Origin: Celoporthe dispersa
Lineage: Eukaryota > Ascomycota > Sordariomycetes > Diaporthales > Cryphonectriaceae
Direction: 5' to 3'
Length of the DNA: 64,000 nt
NCBI GenBank assembly: GCA_016584495.1
Contig: WAID01000012.1
Coordinates: 1,054,001 to 1,118,000, forward strand
The notes beneath the pieces were generated by a model, which did no database searches, was not told where the DNA came from, and saw only the letters and a program-made list of their open reading frames with translations. The position numbers and the translations under genes were made by a program. Shown one piece after another: positions 34,509 to 46,148 of the stretch; positions within the stretch are counted from its first letter, which is position 1, and every line of letters starts with the position of its first letter.

Positions 34509-36909
34509 ATGGTCTCATCTACCATGGTGTCTGTTGAGTACCACCCGCTCGCCATGTTCCCAAGGCAGGGCAACGAGGAGCAGCAGTTCCACCACAGCTC
34601 CATATATCCGGACCCACCACAAGGTCCCTTCTCTACCGCGCCCCTCGACATGGGCCTCACATCTGATGCCTCCTCCTACTACCCGCGCATGAGCCAGGAT
34701 CTGCCCACGACTATGAGCGGCTTCGAGCACATACCCTTTGCCGTCGACGGGTCTGCGGGCTGGTCGTACGCCGGCATGTCCCCGCCGACTTTCCCAGACG
34801 ACAGAGAGCTGGGCATCGCCCCAAACATGTCCACCGAGTCCGTCCCCTCGGCGCCCTCGTCCGCGGTCGGCTCACCGCGGTCGACACACGGCCACCCCGC
34901 GCCAATACCGGAGTGGGCTCCTCAGGGCGTGACGATGAGCCCCGGCATCGTGGGACACCACGAGTACTTCAGCACCGGGACGGAGTACAGCTTCGCACCA
35001 CCAGGTATGGAGGATCTCACACCTTTCCCATGCGCAGACGCTTCGAAGCCGCCCGGATTTGTTGGTGAGTTACCACAAACTTCTACATCAGCTGCCCCGC
35101 AGCGCCCTCGGGAACAACAGCAGAACCCTGGTCCCACTTCTCCTTCTTTCGCCCCTCGTCGCGAGTCTTCCTGTACTGTCCCCTCTGAACCCCGGACGGC
35201 GGTCGACACGCCGCCGCCGCCGCCTGAGGCTGTCTATGCCCAGGTCGCGAGTTCGCCCATCTCTCCTGAGGAGGCAAGAAGGAAATCCAGTGTCTTCACC
35301 TCTCCTGTTCTCTCAACTTCCCTGTCTTCTCCCGCCGCTGGCTGGAGCCCGTCGACTCCTCATGTGCCTCCTTTCTTTTCTCAAAGCAGTGGTCATTTCG
35401 TAGCTCCTCTCGGATCTTCTTGTCGGTTTCCTTGGTCAAGCTCTCTTTTGTTTTTATATCTTTCCTTCTCCCAGTTCCTCTCTAGTTCCCAGAAAAGGCT
35501 AACACGCCCGCGCCCCTCTAGACCCAAGCCTGATCCACCACGAGATCGCGCGGCCGCTCATGACCCCTTACGACGGGAGCTTCCAGCACGCGGCGCCACC
35601 CGTCCAGCAGGCGCCATCCGTCTACCCCAACTCGCCCGCCCTGACCTCGTCCTCGCCACACATGAGGAACGGGAGCCAGAGCCCCTTCCTCGCAGCCAAC
35701 GCCGGCTATCACTTCTCTCCCTACCCGGTCCCAGTGGACCAGAACCGGAGGCCAAGCCTCGTCTCGTTCCGCTCGGGGCACTCCGGCGCATACAGCGACA
35801 CTGACGCCAAGGAGAAGCAGAGATGCCCTCACCCCGAGTGCGGCAAGGTGTTCAAGGACCTCAAGGCCCACATGTTGACGCACCAGACCGAGCGCCCCGA
35901 GAAGTGCCCAATCACCACCTGCGAGTACCACGTCAAGGGCTTTGCCCGCAAGTACGACAAGAACCGACACACCCTGACGCACTACAAGGGGACGATGGTC
36001 TGTGGCTTCTGCCCGGGCTCCGGCTCCGCGGCAGAGAAGTCGTTCAACAGGGCCGACGTCTTCAAGAGACACCTGACGGCTGTGCACGGCGTGGAGCAGA
36101 CCCCGCCCAACAGCCGCAAGAACAAGAACGGCTCCGGCGCGGCGCCCGCGGGCACTGGCAAGAAGCCTGGCCCCGGGTACGCACCCGATGCCACCGGCAA
36201 GTGCTCCACCTGCTCGCAGACCTTCAGCAACGCGCAGGACTTCTACGAGCACCTGGACGACTGCGTGCTGCGCATCGTGCAGCAGGAGGACCCTGCAGAG
36301 GCGATCAACGCGAGGAGGCTCGCGGAGGTCGAGAACGACCGGGACGTGCACCAGACCCTCGAGAAGAACAACCTCCCCACCGACACGCAGACGCTGGTGG
36401 CCGAGGACGAGGAGGACGACGACGAGATGGAGGACGAGGAGGGGCTGCCCTACGACGAGCAGGAGCTCAAGGCCATGGGCGTCAAGACCTCGGCGTCGCT
36501 CGTCAAGAGGAAGGGCAACCCGGCCAACGGCGTGCAGAAGTCGCGGGGGCTGACACACTCCCGCGGCGGCTTCCCAAAGGCCAACAACCAGAACAAGGGC
36601 CGAAAGAGCAGGAGGGAGTACCCATCGTCCTGGGGCTTCGACAAGGGCCAGATGACCATGAAGAAGCGGGTCATGGCTGTCTTTGACGGCCCCCGCCGGC
36701 TGGCCAAGGACGACATGATGCTCTCCACCGAGCACGAGGTCCGCCTTCCCCTGGCCGACGGCAGGTCTTATGTCACCGACCTGGACGTCCAGACCCTGCG
36801 GAGGGCCGAGGGCTTCCTGAACGCCACCGACGAGGAGAAGGGGATCTGGATCTCGGATGACCCTACCGAGGAGGACCTCACCGCCATGCTGAACGCCCAG
36901 CTGCACTAG
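34509..36909 (+). CDS. C2H2 zinc-finger transcription factor
   Basis: Probable nuclear DNA-binding regulator. Exon 1 is 34509-35064 and exon 2 is 35522-36909. The intron is 457 nt (GTGAGT...CTCTAG, CTAAC branch site near 35,500). Spliced length 1,944 nt gives 647 residues. The N-terminal half is P/S/H-rich and unstructured. Exon 2 carries C2H2-type units CPHPECGKVFKDLKAHMLTH and CPITTCEYHVKGFARKYDKN with following H-x-x-x-H, then CGFCPGSGSAAEKSFNRADV with paired His, and a degenerate C-x2-C unit CSTCSQTFSNAQDFYEHLDD. An acidic stretch (EDEEDDDEMEDEE) follows. The C-terminus (SSWGFDKGQMTMKKRVMAVF) is well-formed protein sequence. A second ATG 15 bases downstream has the same context. The gene lies downstream of the 23.6-kb desert. 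I do not recognise a specific orthologue. Confidence 0.9.
35065..35521 (+). other. Long, stop-free intron of the C2H2 gene
   Basis: Strong GTGAGT donor and a CTAAC branch site, yet the exon-1 reading frame continues through the whole intron as S/P-rich protein-like sequence. Because 457 is not a multiple of three, retention would shift exon 2 and give a 431-residue product without zinc fingers. A shorter intron with a later donor cannot be excluded. Confidence 0.65.
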
Positions 36910-37149
36910 AGCGGGGCATCTCATCATTCTCCTCCTCTTCCTCTTCCTCCTCCTAGAGGCGGCCTCTGTACAGCATCACATCATATCCTGTTTGCATTAC
37001 ACACTACTTCTCTCTCTCTCTCTATCTGCATCATGTATTGTTCAGCAAAGCGACGAGTCAGGCATGGTTATCTGGGAAGCGGGCGATTTACAAAAAGAAC
37101 AAAAAAAGAACTGGTTGTTCTGGATTACACTACTACTTCTTTACTCTAC

Positions 37150-37184
<35 letters not shown>

Positions 37185-37747
37185 TACCCACCACCACCCT
37201 CCACGGAAGGAATACTTGTAGCGACGATACCCGGGTACCAATGTTATAGCCTATGATTTTGGGGCTTCTTTCTTTCTTTACTTCTTGGTTTTTGGTTTTG
37301 TTTTTTGTTTTTGGGAACGTTTATAATCTCTGCAGGGCCTGGGAAAGACGGGAAAAGAAACATTATGCATGTCGAGGCCCTGGAAGGTGCGAGATCTGAT
37401 GATTTAATCTTGTTTTTATTTCTCTATTTTTCTTCTCTTGCTTTTTTTTATTTATACAATGTAAGCGATTATGACGGAGTATAATACTCTAAATTTTGAA
37501 TAAAAGAAATATATATATGAAAAGAAGAAGACGTCTCCGGATATTGCAATTTGTCCCACCTGCGTGATCGATTCCTTTGCCTCTCTGCCTGACCCTCTCA
37601 AAACTTGCTCACAGGTTGGGCTAGGAAAGAAGGGTGGAAAAAGGAAGGGAGCAAATACACTGAATAGTATAGTCAACAGTCGCAGAGTTGAGTGTCAAAG
37701 AGAAGGAGACGTGAAGGATGGTCGACGGTGCTGCCCGTGATGGAAGG

Positions 37748-37761
37748 TAAACCCTAACCCT
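37748..37761 (-). repeat. Short interstitial telomere-like tract (CCCTAA)~2
   Basis: TAAACCCTAACCCT in the C2H2/HRD1 intergenic region, opposite in orientation to the tract at 9,048. Confidence 0.6.
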
Positions 37762-38242
37762 GGACCAGAAGCTGACTCACCCTCGGGCAGACGATCAGGT
37801 GGTAAGAGCTACCCCCCTGTCTCGGGCCGTTTTAGCTGGTTAGCCCCTGCCGTACTGTACAAACAAAGGAATATACCATGACGACGTTGGCTCAACGTGG
37901 CATTAGTTTCTAGCACTACAAACTGGGGGGGAGGACCAGGTACACACACACGCCATCTCCATCGCTCACCACCATCATCGCCTTCCTCCTCCTCCTCGTC
38001 CCTGCCACCACCAACGACACAACCTCCAGTCACCACGACGCAGCTATGGGCACCTAGCCAAACCCCCCCTCCTCCCCTTCTCTCTCTCTCCGACGTTCTC
38101 TACGCTCTTTCTGTATTTAATCTGCCCCTGCTCTTGTCTTCTCTTTGATCCAGGCGACGACCCTCCGGCCGGATCGACTTGCCCCCGAACTTTCCGCCCG
38201 CCCACGCGACACACGCGACGCACGCCCACACACACGCGCGCA

Positions 38243-38262
38243 CACACACACACATACAACAG

Positions 38263-38297
<35 letters not shown>
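38243..38297. repeat. (CA)n tract abutting the HRD1 start codon
   Basis: CA dinucleotides with a few TA/GA interruptions run to within a few bases of the ATG at 38,298, so the immediate 5' UTR and start context are microsatellite. Confidence 0.9.
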
Positions 38298-40968
38298 ATG
38301 CGCCTCGCCATGTACGCCGGAACCTCGGCGGCGCTGGCTGCAGCCGTCGTCACGTCGGCGTTCTGGCAGCGGGCCAACTTCTACTCGGCCATGGTGTACC
38401 TCTCGCAGTCCAACCTCTGCCTGATGATCCTCGTCAACCTCATCTTCCTGGCCTACGGCTCCTTCATGTACGGCCTCCAGCGCCTGTGCTTCGGCACGCT
38501 CCGGCCCGTCGAGGTCGAGCAGCTGTACGAGAAGGCCTGGTTCGCCGTGACCGAGACGTGCCTGGCCATGACCGTGTTCCGCGAGGAGGTGGGCGCCTTC
38601 TTCCTCGTCATGTTCACCGCGCTCATCACGGGCAAGATCTGGGGCTGGATCGGCGAGGGCCGCGTCGAGGTGCTCGAGCAGCAGCCGCCCGCCAACCCGC
38701 GCCTGTTCCACACCCGCCTGGTCGTGTCGCTGGTCGCGAGCGTCGCCTACAACTGCTGGCTGCTGAGCTACTCCATCCACACCGTCATCGCCGTCGCCAA
38801 GCCCACCATGATGGTCATGTTCCTGTTCGAGTTCGCCGTCCTCGTCGTCGGCTCCATACACACCGCCCTGCGCTACGTCATCTCCCTCGTCGAGGCCAGC
38901 GTCGTCAGGAAGCAGACCAGGCTCAGGCTGCGCCAGAGGAGGGACGAGGTCAGCCGCCAGAGGGACGACATCCTGCGGAGGAGGGAGGCGGGCGAGCTCG
39001 CCGAGGGGGAGGGAGAGCCCCTGCCCGACCCGGACGAGGTCGAGGAGATGGACATTGAGGTTCCGGGGTGGGAGGCCAAGGGGCAGTGGGTCTTGTTCCT
39101 GGACCTCTTTGCCGGTAAGTCCTTTTTTTCTTTCTTTTTCTTCTTTTTCTTCCCTTCCCCTGGACACCATCACCTGCCCGCTGGCTGGCTGGCTGGCTGG
39201 GTGGCCTGGTCGGGACGGGCTCTTTCTGACTCGGCAGGCAGACTTCCTCAAGCTCTCTGTCTACGTCGCCTTCTTCGGCGTCCTCCTCAGGTTCTACGGC
39301 CTGCCGATCCACATCATGCGAGACCTCTTCATGACCGCGAGGAGCTTCGTCAAGCGGCTGAGCGCGCTCCTCAAGTACAAACAGGCGCTGAGGGACATGA
39401 ACCGGTACCCCGATGCCACCGAGGACGAGCTCGGGAACGAGGACACGTGCATCATCTGTCGGGAGGAGATGCGGCCCTGGGACCCTAGCGCCGGGCAGCT
39501 CGAGAGACACCGGCCCAAGAAGCTCCCCTGCGGCCACATCCTGCACTTCGGCTGCCTCAAGAGCTGGCTGGAGCGGCAACAGGTCTGCCCGACGTGCCGC
39601 AGCTCTGTCGTCGCCGACCAGCAGCGCCCACAATACCGGCACCGGATGGCCTTCCACATCGCCGCCAACAACGGCCAGAACCAGGCGGACGCAGCAAACG
39701 GCGGACCACCCCTCGGCGTGCAGGGTGCACAGCTTAACGGGCAGGCCGGGCAGGGGGGCCAGCAGCCTGCGGCTCCCAGGAACGCCATGAGGTACATCAA
39801 CCTCGGGCCCATACGCCTGGGGTTCGCGCAGGGGGGCCAGGAGGTCGCAGAGCTGGCGAACCGCATGGGCGTGGAGATAAACGAGGCCAACCTACAACGC
39901 GCCGCCCAGCTGGCAAACGCGCCGGCGGCCCTCCACCCGCGGACCTCTCATCCATGGAGGCTGTCCGGCATAGGCTCCAGGAGGTCGACCAGAGAATCCA
40001 ACAAGAGGTCCGCGACCTGCAGAACGGCATGCAGAGCGTCCAGGCGGCCCAGCGTGAGCTCCACCTGATCAACGAGCTCTCTCCGAGATCCTGCGCCTAC
40101 GACAGGCGCAGGACCAACAACAACAGCAGCAGCAGCAGCAGCAGCAGCAACAGCAACAACCCACCCCGCCAGCTCAGAATGGCCAGACGGCACCAACGCC
40201 CGCCGCGGCTCATACTCCTGCTGGCAGCGCTGCGCCGCACATGCCTCCTCCTCCTCCTCTTCCTCCAATGATGATGCCTCCTCATCCTCCTCCGATGGGC
40301 CCATATGCCCCCTTCGGCCAGTATCCTCTACCTACTTTCCAACCCCCCACCGCTGCCGCCCCCCCGTTCGGCCTGCGGATGAGCTCACCACCGCACGCCA
40401 CCCGACACAGCGCGCCCACAGGCGGTACCACCATCCCAGCCGGCAGCCCCGACCTCCCCGAGGGTGTTGTCCTTCCTCAGGGCTGGTCCCTCCTCCCCCT
40501 TCAACGCATCGAACAGCCCGGGCCGCCTCCTCATGCCCAGGGTGCCCTGTATCCCAGCGCGCGGGTGTACTACCAGGACCCGCCTCAACACGACACCTCC
40601 CAACCGGCCCCGTCGGTCGTCGGCCCTACTGAGCCAGCGCCGCAGCGCGCGAACACGATGCTCCGGCCCCCAGCCAGGACGCACGCGAGCCTGTGGTGTC
40701 CACACAGGCACCGGCAGCCGAAGTCGCAGCGCCCACCCCGGTGACGCCTAACTGGGGCGGACCAGCGCAGCTCTTTGGCAGCAGCGGTGCAAACGGCAGC
40801 AGCGGATCACTCGCTACTGGCGCCCAACAGCCGCAGGCCGAGGCGGGGACTCAAACAGCCGCCCCCGAGGAGGAGACCGAGGAGAGCGAGGGTGGTGCCT
40901 CATCGTCCAAGGGAAAGGGCCCGGTGCCAGCAACTGCGGAGGATGCAGATGACGATGAAGAGTCTTGA
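38298..40968 (+). CDS. hrd1: Hrd1/synoviolin-type ER membrane RING ubiquitin ligase
   Basis: Core E3 of ER-associated degradation. Exon 1 is 38298-39114 and exon 2 is 39242-40968; the intron is 127 nt (GTAAGT...GGCAG, containing a GGCT repeat) and joins LFA|DFLKLSVYVAFF. The N-terminus has a series of hydrophobic helices (from about residue 5, for example SNLCLMILVNLIFLAYGSFM). The RING-H2 begins at about residue 342: CIIC, then KLPCGHILHFGCLKSWLERQ and CPTC. After it come a membrane-distal region, a helix (SSMEAVRHRLQEVDQRIQQE), and a Q- then P-rich tail ending in an acidic end. Three single bases appear to be missing: at 39941-39942 (GG), in 40075-40084 (CC in INELLSEILRLRQ) and in the CCCCC at 40667-40671. 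Corrected length is about 848 residues. Confidence 0.92.
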
Positions 40969-42344
40969 GAAGGGTCGAGACAGGCGGGTGAGAGAGAGAC
41001 AGAGAGAGAGACAGAGACAAGGGTGTATCATCAAGATAGTTCATCTCCTTCATAAGTGATAGCGACAATAGGGGGCAAATACCAGTTCATGGAGCACGGA
41101 GCACCATCATCACTATCAGGAGAAAGCTATCGTGCCAACAGTGTCCTGACTTGACCACACGGACAGACGACTATCTATGCAGGACCGCCTGCGAGCAGAG
41201 CGCGGAGAGCCTGGGAGAAGTGGTTGGCTCTCGTCTCTACCCCCCTCGTTTTCTTCTTGACTGTGCATGCTCTGGCAATTTTCCAACCCTGGTCGTCCCC
41301 CCCCCCCCAAAAAAAAAAAAAAACAGTCTTGGGTGTTCTCCCTTCTAGGATGGAAGTGTGGTGGGTGCTGTGTAGTCCAACTGGTCGGTCACCTTATTCA
41401 GGCCATAGCAGCACCTGGACTAGACTGTCGGCTGCCGTAATGAGAAAAGAAGAGAAGGGAGAAGAAAAAAAACAAAAAAAAAAAAAAAAAAAAAAAAAAC
41501 GGACACTCATAATCTGATCGGATGATACTTTTTGGTTTACTATTCCGTATTGCTCCTGTTACACCCCCTGTTCAGCACCCGCCCTCACAAGCTTCAGCCA
41601 GATCATCACTCGTCCTCCTGAGCGCCACAACCTCCGCCTCAAACCATCATGATCTTTAAGATATATATATATATTTATATAGAAGCTAGGGACTCTTTTT
41701 TTTTTTTTCTTTCTTTCGAGAGGGAGGCCCCCAGTAAACACATCAACATCATCATTATGCAAGATGGGTGGACAAGTTTTTCCGCCTGGCTGCCCTCCCG
41801 CCGCCTCTTGTGGCCCTGCGCCCTTCCTCAGGAGGCGAGCTGCGCGCGTGGCTACTGCGTGTCCGCCGGCTTTTCCTACGATGATGAGTCGGCGGGACGA
41901 GAGGGTCATGGTTAGGCGGCAGAGACCTAGAGGGTGAGGATGCCGATGACGTCGCCTATTGTGGAAGAGAGGGGCTGGGGTGGTGTGTTGTTGTCGTCTT
42001 GGTCATGTCCTCTCTGCCCCTGTCTCTCTCCCTCCCTCTCTGTTCAAATCGGTCTAGGATGGGGGGTTTGTGGGTGGTGTCGAACAGGGAGGAGGATGTG
42101 GCTGAGCCACACGGACCGGGAGATGCAGCACGTTCCGACATGGAACACGAGGTGTGGCTGAGCTCGGGTTCACCCAGGCCAGGGAAAAGGAGAGGGGGGG
42201 GGGTCTTCGGTCACAGGGTTGTAGTGGTGTGTATGCACGCATGCACACATGCATGTGCGATGCTCTCTCTTCTTTCTGTTCTTTTCTCTCTCGAGCTGGA
42301 GCAGGCGGAACAAGCGTCACCGCGCAGAAAGGCCATGTCGGTCC
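40969..42344. other. Convergent intergenic region HRD1 / VPS3
   Basis: 1.4 kb of 3' flanks. It contains GA runs just after the HRD1 stop, poly-C/poly-A at about 41,298-41,323, an A-rich run at 41,466-41,499 and an ATATAT tract near 41,661. No gene seen. Confidence 0.7.
41466..41499. repeat. Poly-A tract
   Basis: An almost pure A run of over 30 bases with one C interruption; the longest homopolymer-like block in the window. Confidence 0.9.
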
Positions 42345-45300
42345 TCAGCTGCCCGTCTCGACCGTCGGCCCTCTCTCCTCCGTCTTCACCACCAGGTTCC
42401 AGCTCACCCGCAGGTTCTCCGCCGAGCTCAGCCGGCTCGCGATGTCCACCTCGTGCCGCTCAGACACCAGCCGCCGCAGCGCGGTGACCAGGAACCCGGC
42501 GACCACGTCTACAGACCACGCCTCGGGGATCTGCTCCAGCACCTCCATGACGTCGAACCACCCGCCGAACCGCTCCAGCAGGGCGCCCGTCTGCTCCACG
42601 CGGTCGCTGACGTCCTCGATGGCGAGGAACTCGCGGAGCAGGGCCCGGAAGAGGCCCGCCTGCGTCTCCTCGGTGGGCATGGAGGCCCGCCTGCCCGGGT
42701 GCGGCGTGTAGATGCTCGCGCCCCCGCGGAGGCAGTAGGCCACCGCCGTGTCGTAGTCGCCCAGGCGGTGGACGAGGAGGCGCAGGGCTGACTCGTGCCG
42801 GCGCTCGCGCCCGTCCAGGATGATGGCCTCCGGGACCAGGAGCTGCTCCTCTGCCCTGGCGGCCGGGAGGGCCTCCGAGATGCGCGCCCGGACGGCCTTG
42901 AGGTCGTACTCGTGCGTCTCGCCCAGGAGCTGGAGGAGCCGCAGCCGGCCCTGCCAGGCCTCGTCCTCGGGCGGGGCGTTCTCGCTGAGGAACTGCCTGT
43001 ACGTCGGCTTGGGCGGCCTGAGCGCCCTGTACGCCGCGTACGTGCCCGCCATGGCCTCCCTCGCCGCGGCAGACGACCGGAGCCGGCTGGTGACGATATC
43101 GAGGTAGTACGTGATGAGCTCGTCCACGTAGGCCGTGTGCCCCTTGCCGAAGACGAGATGCTCGAGGTAGTACCGCACGGCGCCCGGCGCCTCGTCCCGG
43201 AGGAGGGCGACCACCTGTGCCGGCTCGAACTTGGGCGCGCGGCCCTTGTCGTCCGCAAAGACCTGCACGCCGAGCTTCGGGTTGCGGCTCGCCAGCCAGA
43301 GGCCGTACTCCTGGACGAGGGGCTGGCTGCTGATCTTGGACAGGTACTCGCGCACCCGCAGCTCCCCGTCCCTGAACTCGCCGCCCCTGTCCTCCTCTCC
43401 CTGGATCATCCGCCTCCACGTGTAGAGCACGTCGGACGCCATCTTGCGGCTCTGGTAGAGGCGGCTCAGCACGAAGAGCCGGTGGTACGACTCGAGCAGG
43501 TCCACGGCCCGGTCGAAGCAGTCGACGCCCCTGTCGACGAGCTCATACAGCTCGGAGCGGACGCTGCCGCTCTTGCCCAGGCCCGGCGCCGAGTCCTTGT
43601 CGAGCTCGAGGAGGACCACGAGCAGCGCGGCATCGACGGTCCGGAACACCTCGCCCTCGTTGCCGGTGCTGGCGAGGCCCTTCTTCCTCCCTGGCCGACC
43701 AGAGGTACGACTTGACAAAGAGCAGCGTCGGCTCCGCCAGCCCGCTGACGCTGTGGCCGACCTGGCCAAATCGCTCTGATGCCATGTACCGCTCGACGGT
43801 CCCCTTGACGCCGCTGGACACCCAGATCCCCTTCCTGGGCTCGAGGATCTCGTTCCGCAGGCCCGGGATGAGGCCGAGGACGACCCTGGGGTCGAGGTTC
43901 GAGTCCAGCAGGACCTCCTCCATGGCCTTGAGCTCGGGCGGATACGCGGCGTCCCGCGAGTGGAGGAAGCTCGTGAAGAGGAGCACGCTTGCCCTCTGCT
44001 TGATGTAGTTGAACGTCATGAACTCCAGCTCGGTCGTCGGGTCGCGCCCCCTGATGGTCGCCAGGACGGAGAAGAGCCGGCGGCGCTCCTCTGCCGTGTG
44101 CGGCGGCGCGTGCCTCTCCATGGCCGTGGATGCGATGCTTGCGTCCAGCTGCAGGAGCAGCGGGTTCCGCACTGCCCACCACAGGCGGTTGCCAGACCAG
44201 ACCGCCAGCCGCGAGGTGGTCCGGGCGAACCTCCTCGCGAACTGCTCCTCCTCCTCGTTCCTCATCGCCTCCCAGCCCTCGGGCAGCGGCGACTCGTCAT
44301 CGTCCCTCTCGAACAGCTCTCTCTCCTTGGTCAGCCTCTCGAGCGAGAGGGCTGTCCGGGAGTCGGCGCTCCTGAGCGACACGGCCGAGGACTCGACCTG
44401 CTGCCCTACAGAAAACGGAGAGAACCTCTTCTGGCAGAGCCTGTCCACCACCTCCTGGAGGCTTGACTCCTCGCTGCCCATCAGCAGCCGGATGCCCAGC
44501 GCGGGAGGGCTCTCGGCGCCTCCTGCGCTCCCCGCCGACGCCGGAGGCTCGAGCCAGAACTTCTGGGGCTCTCCCTCGCCCACGTTGAGGTCCCACCGCT
44601 GCACCTCGAGCCCGGCATGGAGGCCGTCCTCGAGCTGTCTCGTCAGCGATGCGAGGACGTATCCCTCCTCCTCTCCTCCCGGGGAGGGCCTCGACGAGGA
44701 CATGTCGGGGCTCCCGCCCTCGACGACTATCTCCTTGGGATACTTGGCGAATTCCAGGGTAGGCCGTGTGGGATCTCCATCAAGATTCACAAAGATGCCG
44801 ATGCCGGGGTCCTGAGGTCCCGTGCCGGTCACGAGGAGGAACTCATCCGGCGTTGGAGACACAATGTGTGGTTTCAGTATCACTGGGGCGGCAGCCTTTG
44901 GGGTGGCAGGTGGTGGTGGTGGTGGTGGTCCGGAGGCCTGTCGAGCCTCGGCGTCAGGAGGGCTGGGCAGGGCCTTGTCCGTAGGGCCCTGGGGCTCCTG
45001 GCCGCCCTGCTGCTTGTCTGGGCTTGCTGCGCGGCGTGGGGAGCCCGGGCCCTGGGCATCCGGCTCGCGGTCACCTTGGTCTCCGGAGTTGTTGCCCTGC
45101 CTCCTGATCGCATGTGACATGAAGCCGCCGAGGCTCGTGCTGCGGCCGTGGCCGTGGGCCTCGCCATACCCGGCGCTCAGGGGCCGTGGCTGGGCGGAGG
45201 AGGAGCTCCGCAGGATCCCGACGTCAGAGCTGCCAGCGATGTCCTGGGCCTGGCCGATGTCTGGCTGCGAGTCGTCCAGCGAGGAGATGGCCATGAGGGG

Positions 45301-46148
45301 GATCTTGAGCTGGCGGTCGACATCCAGCAGCGCGTAGTTCCTGGAGTCGGCCACACAGGCGATCGAGTCGCGCCGGACCGATATGGTGCTCCCCGAGAAG
45401 TCGATCTGCTTAAAGACCCTGGCTTCGTCTCCGACGCGGACGACCTGGATCTTGCGGGCCAGGGACAGCATGATGGTCTGTCCGCCGGGGCGCTGCTGCT
45501 GCTGCTGCTGCTGCTGGTGGTGGTCATCGTGGGCCCCGCCTGCTGCATCCTCGAGCAGGTTCAGGTCCAGCCCCCCTATCCAGTAGCAGTTCTTGACGCG
45601 GACGGTGCCGAACACGGGGCTCAGCTCCGGGAGAGAGTAGAACGTGACGGTATTGTTGCACAGGATACAGGCCTTCTGCACCTTGTCCAGCAGGAGGATC
45701 TGCTGGACCCCGGGCTTCACGGCCCCGGCGACAGAGGTCTCGGCATATGTCGGGCGCAGCCTGGAGGCGAGGATGAAGACGGGCTGGCTGTTCTTGTCGG
45801 CTGGGTCGGGAGGGATCTGGACGAAATGGAGAAGCTCCGAGGCAGAGGTGCCGATGTAGAGGTTGCCGCCTTGGGTGGGAGAAGGCGAACAGTCAGCCAG
45901 CCCGAGTCTTTCTGGGCGTCTCTGGTCGGGGCAAGAGGAGAGGAAGAAGTAGAAGGGGTGGTTTCCTCACCGAGATAGTCGACGCAATTGATCTTTATAT
46001 CGTCGCTGTCGCCATCCTCAGACAAGGGCACATCGTCGAGCAGCGTGCGCAGGACAAACGGGCCCGGTTCGGCGTGAGAGTCCCAAGTCGCTGCGCCTCC
46101 GGAGCTGGCACCTCTAGCCACTGGGTCTTGAGGGTCGAATCCTCCCAT
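42345..46148 (-). CDS. vps3: Vps3/TGFBRAP1-type CORVET subunit (CNH and Vps39/TRAP1 domains)
   Basis: Endosomal tethering subunit that engages Rab5/Vps21. Exons (coding order): 46148-45971 and 45869-42345, intron 101 nt (GTGAGG...CCAAG), joining NCVDYLG|GNLYIGTSASELLHF. The N-terminal half is a CNH-like beta-propeller (VQQILLLDKVQKACILCNNT, FYSLPELSPVFGTVRVKNCY) interrupted by a poly-Q run and a P-rich linker. The middle has the TRAP1-like segment ELEFMTFNYIKQRASVLLFT. The C-terminal half is alpha-solenoid, ending SAENLRVSWNLVVKTEERG. Spliced length is 3,703 nt, one base over a multiple of three. The extra base is in the CCC at 43689-43691 (SYLWSA followed by KKGLASTGNEGEVFRTVDAA). Corrected length is about 1,233 residues. 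Vps39/Vam6-type proteins share the architecture, so Vps3 is favoured rather than proven. Confidence 0.85.

Larger units (their letters stand above)
36910..38297. other. Intergenic between C2H2 gene and HRD1
   Basis: 1.4 kb, both genes in the plus orientation. It holds a CA run (about 37,152-37,180), AT-rich 3' flank, a TTAGGG-type tract (37,748-37,761, reverse strand sense) and the HRD1 leader with a CA run up to its start. A 4-codon upstream ORF is at 38,046-38,057. Confidence 0.7.
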
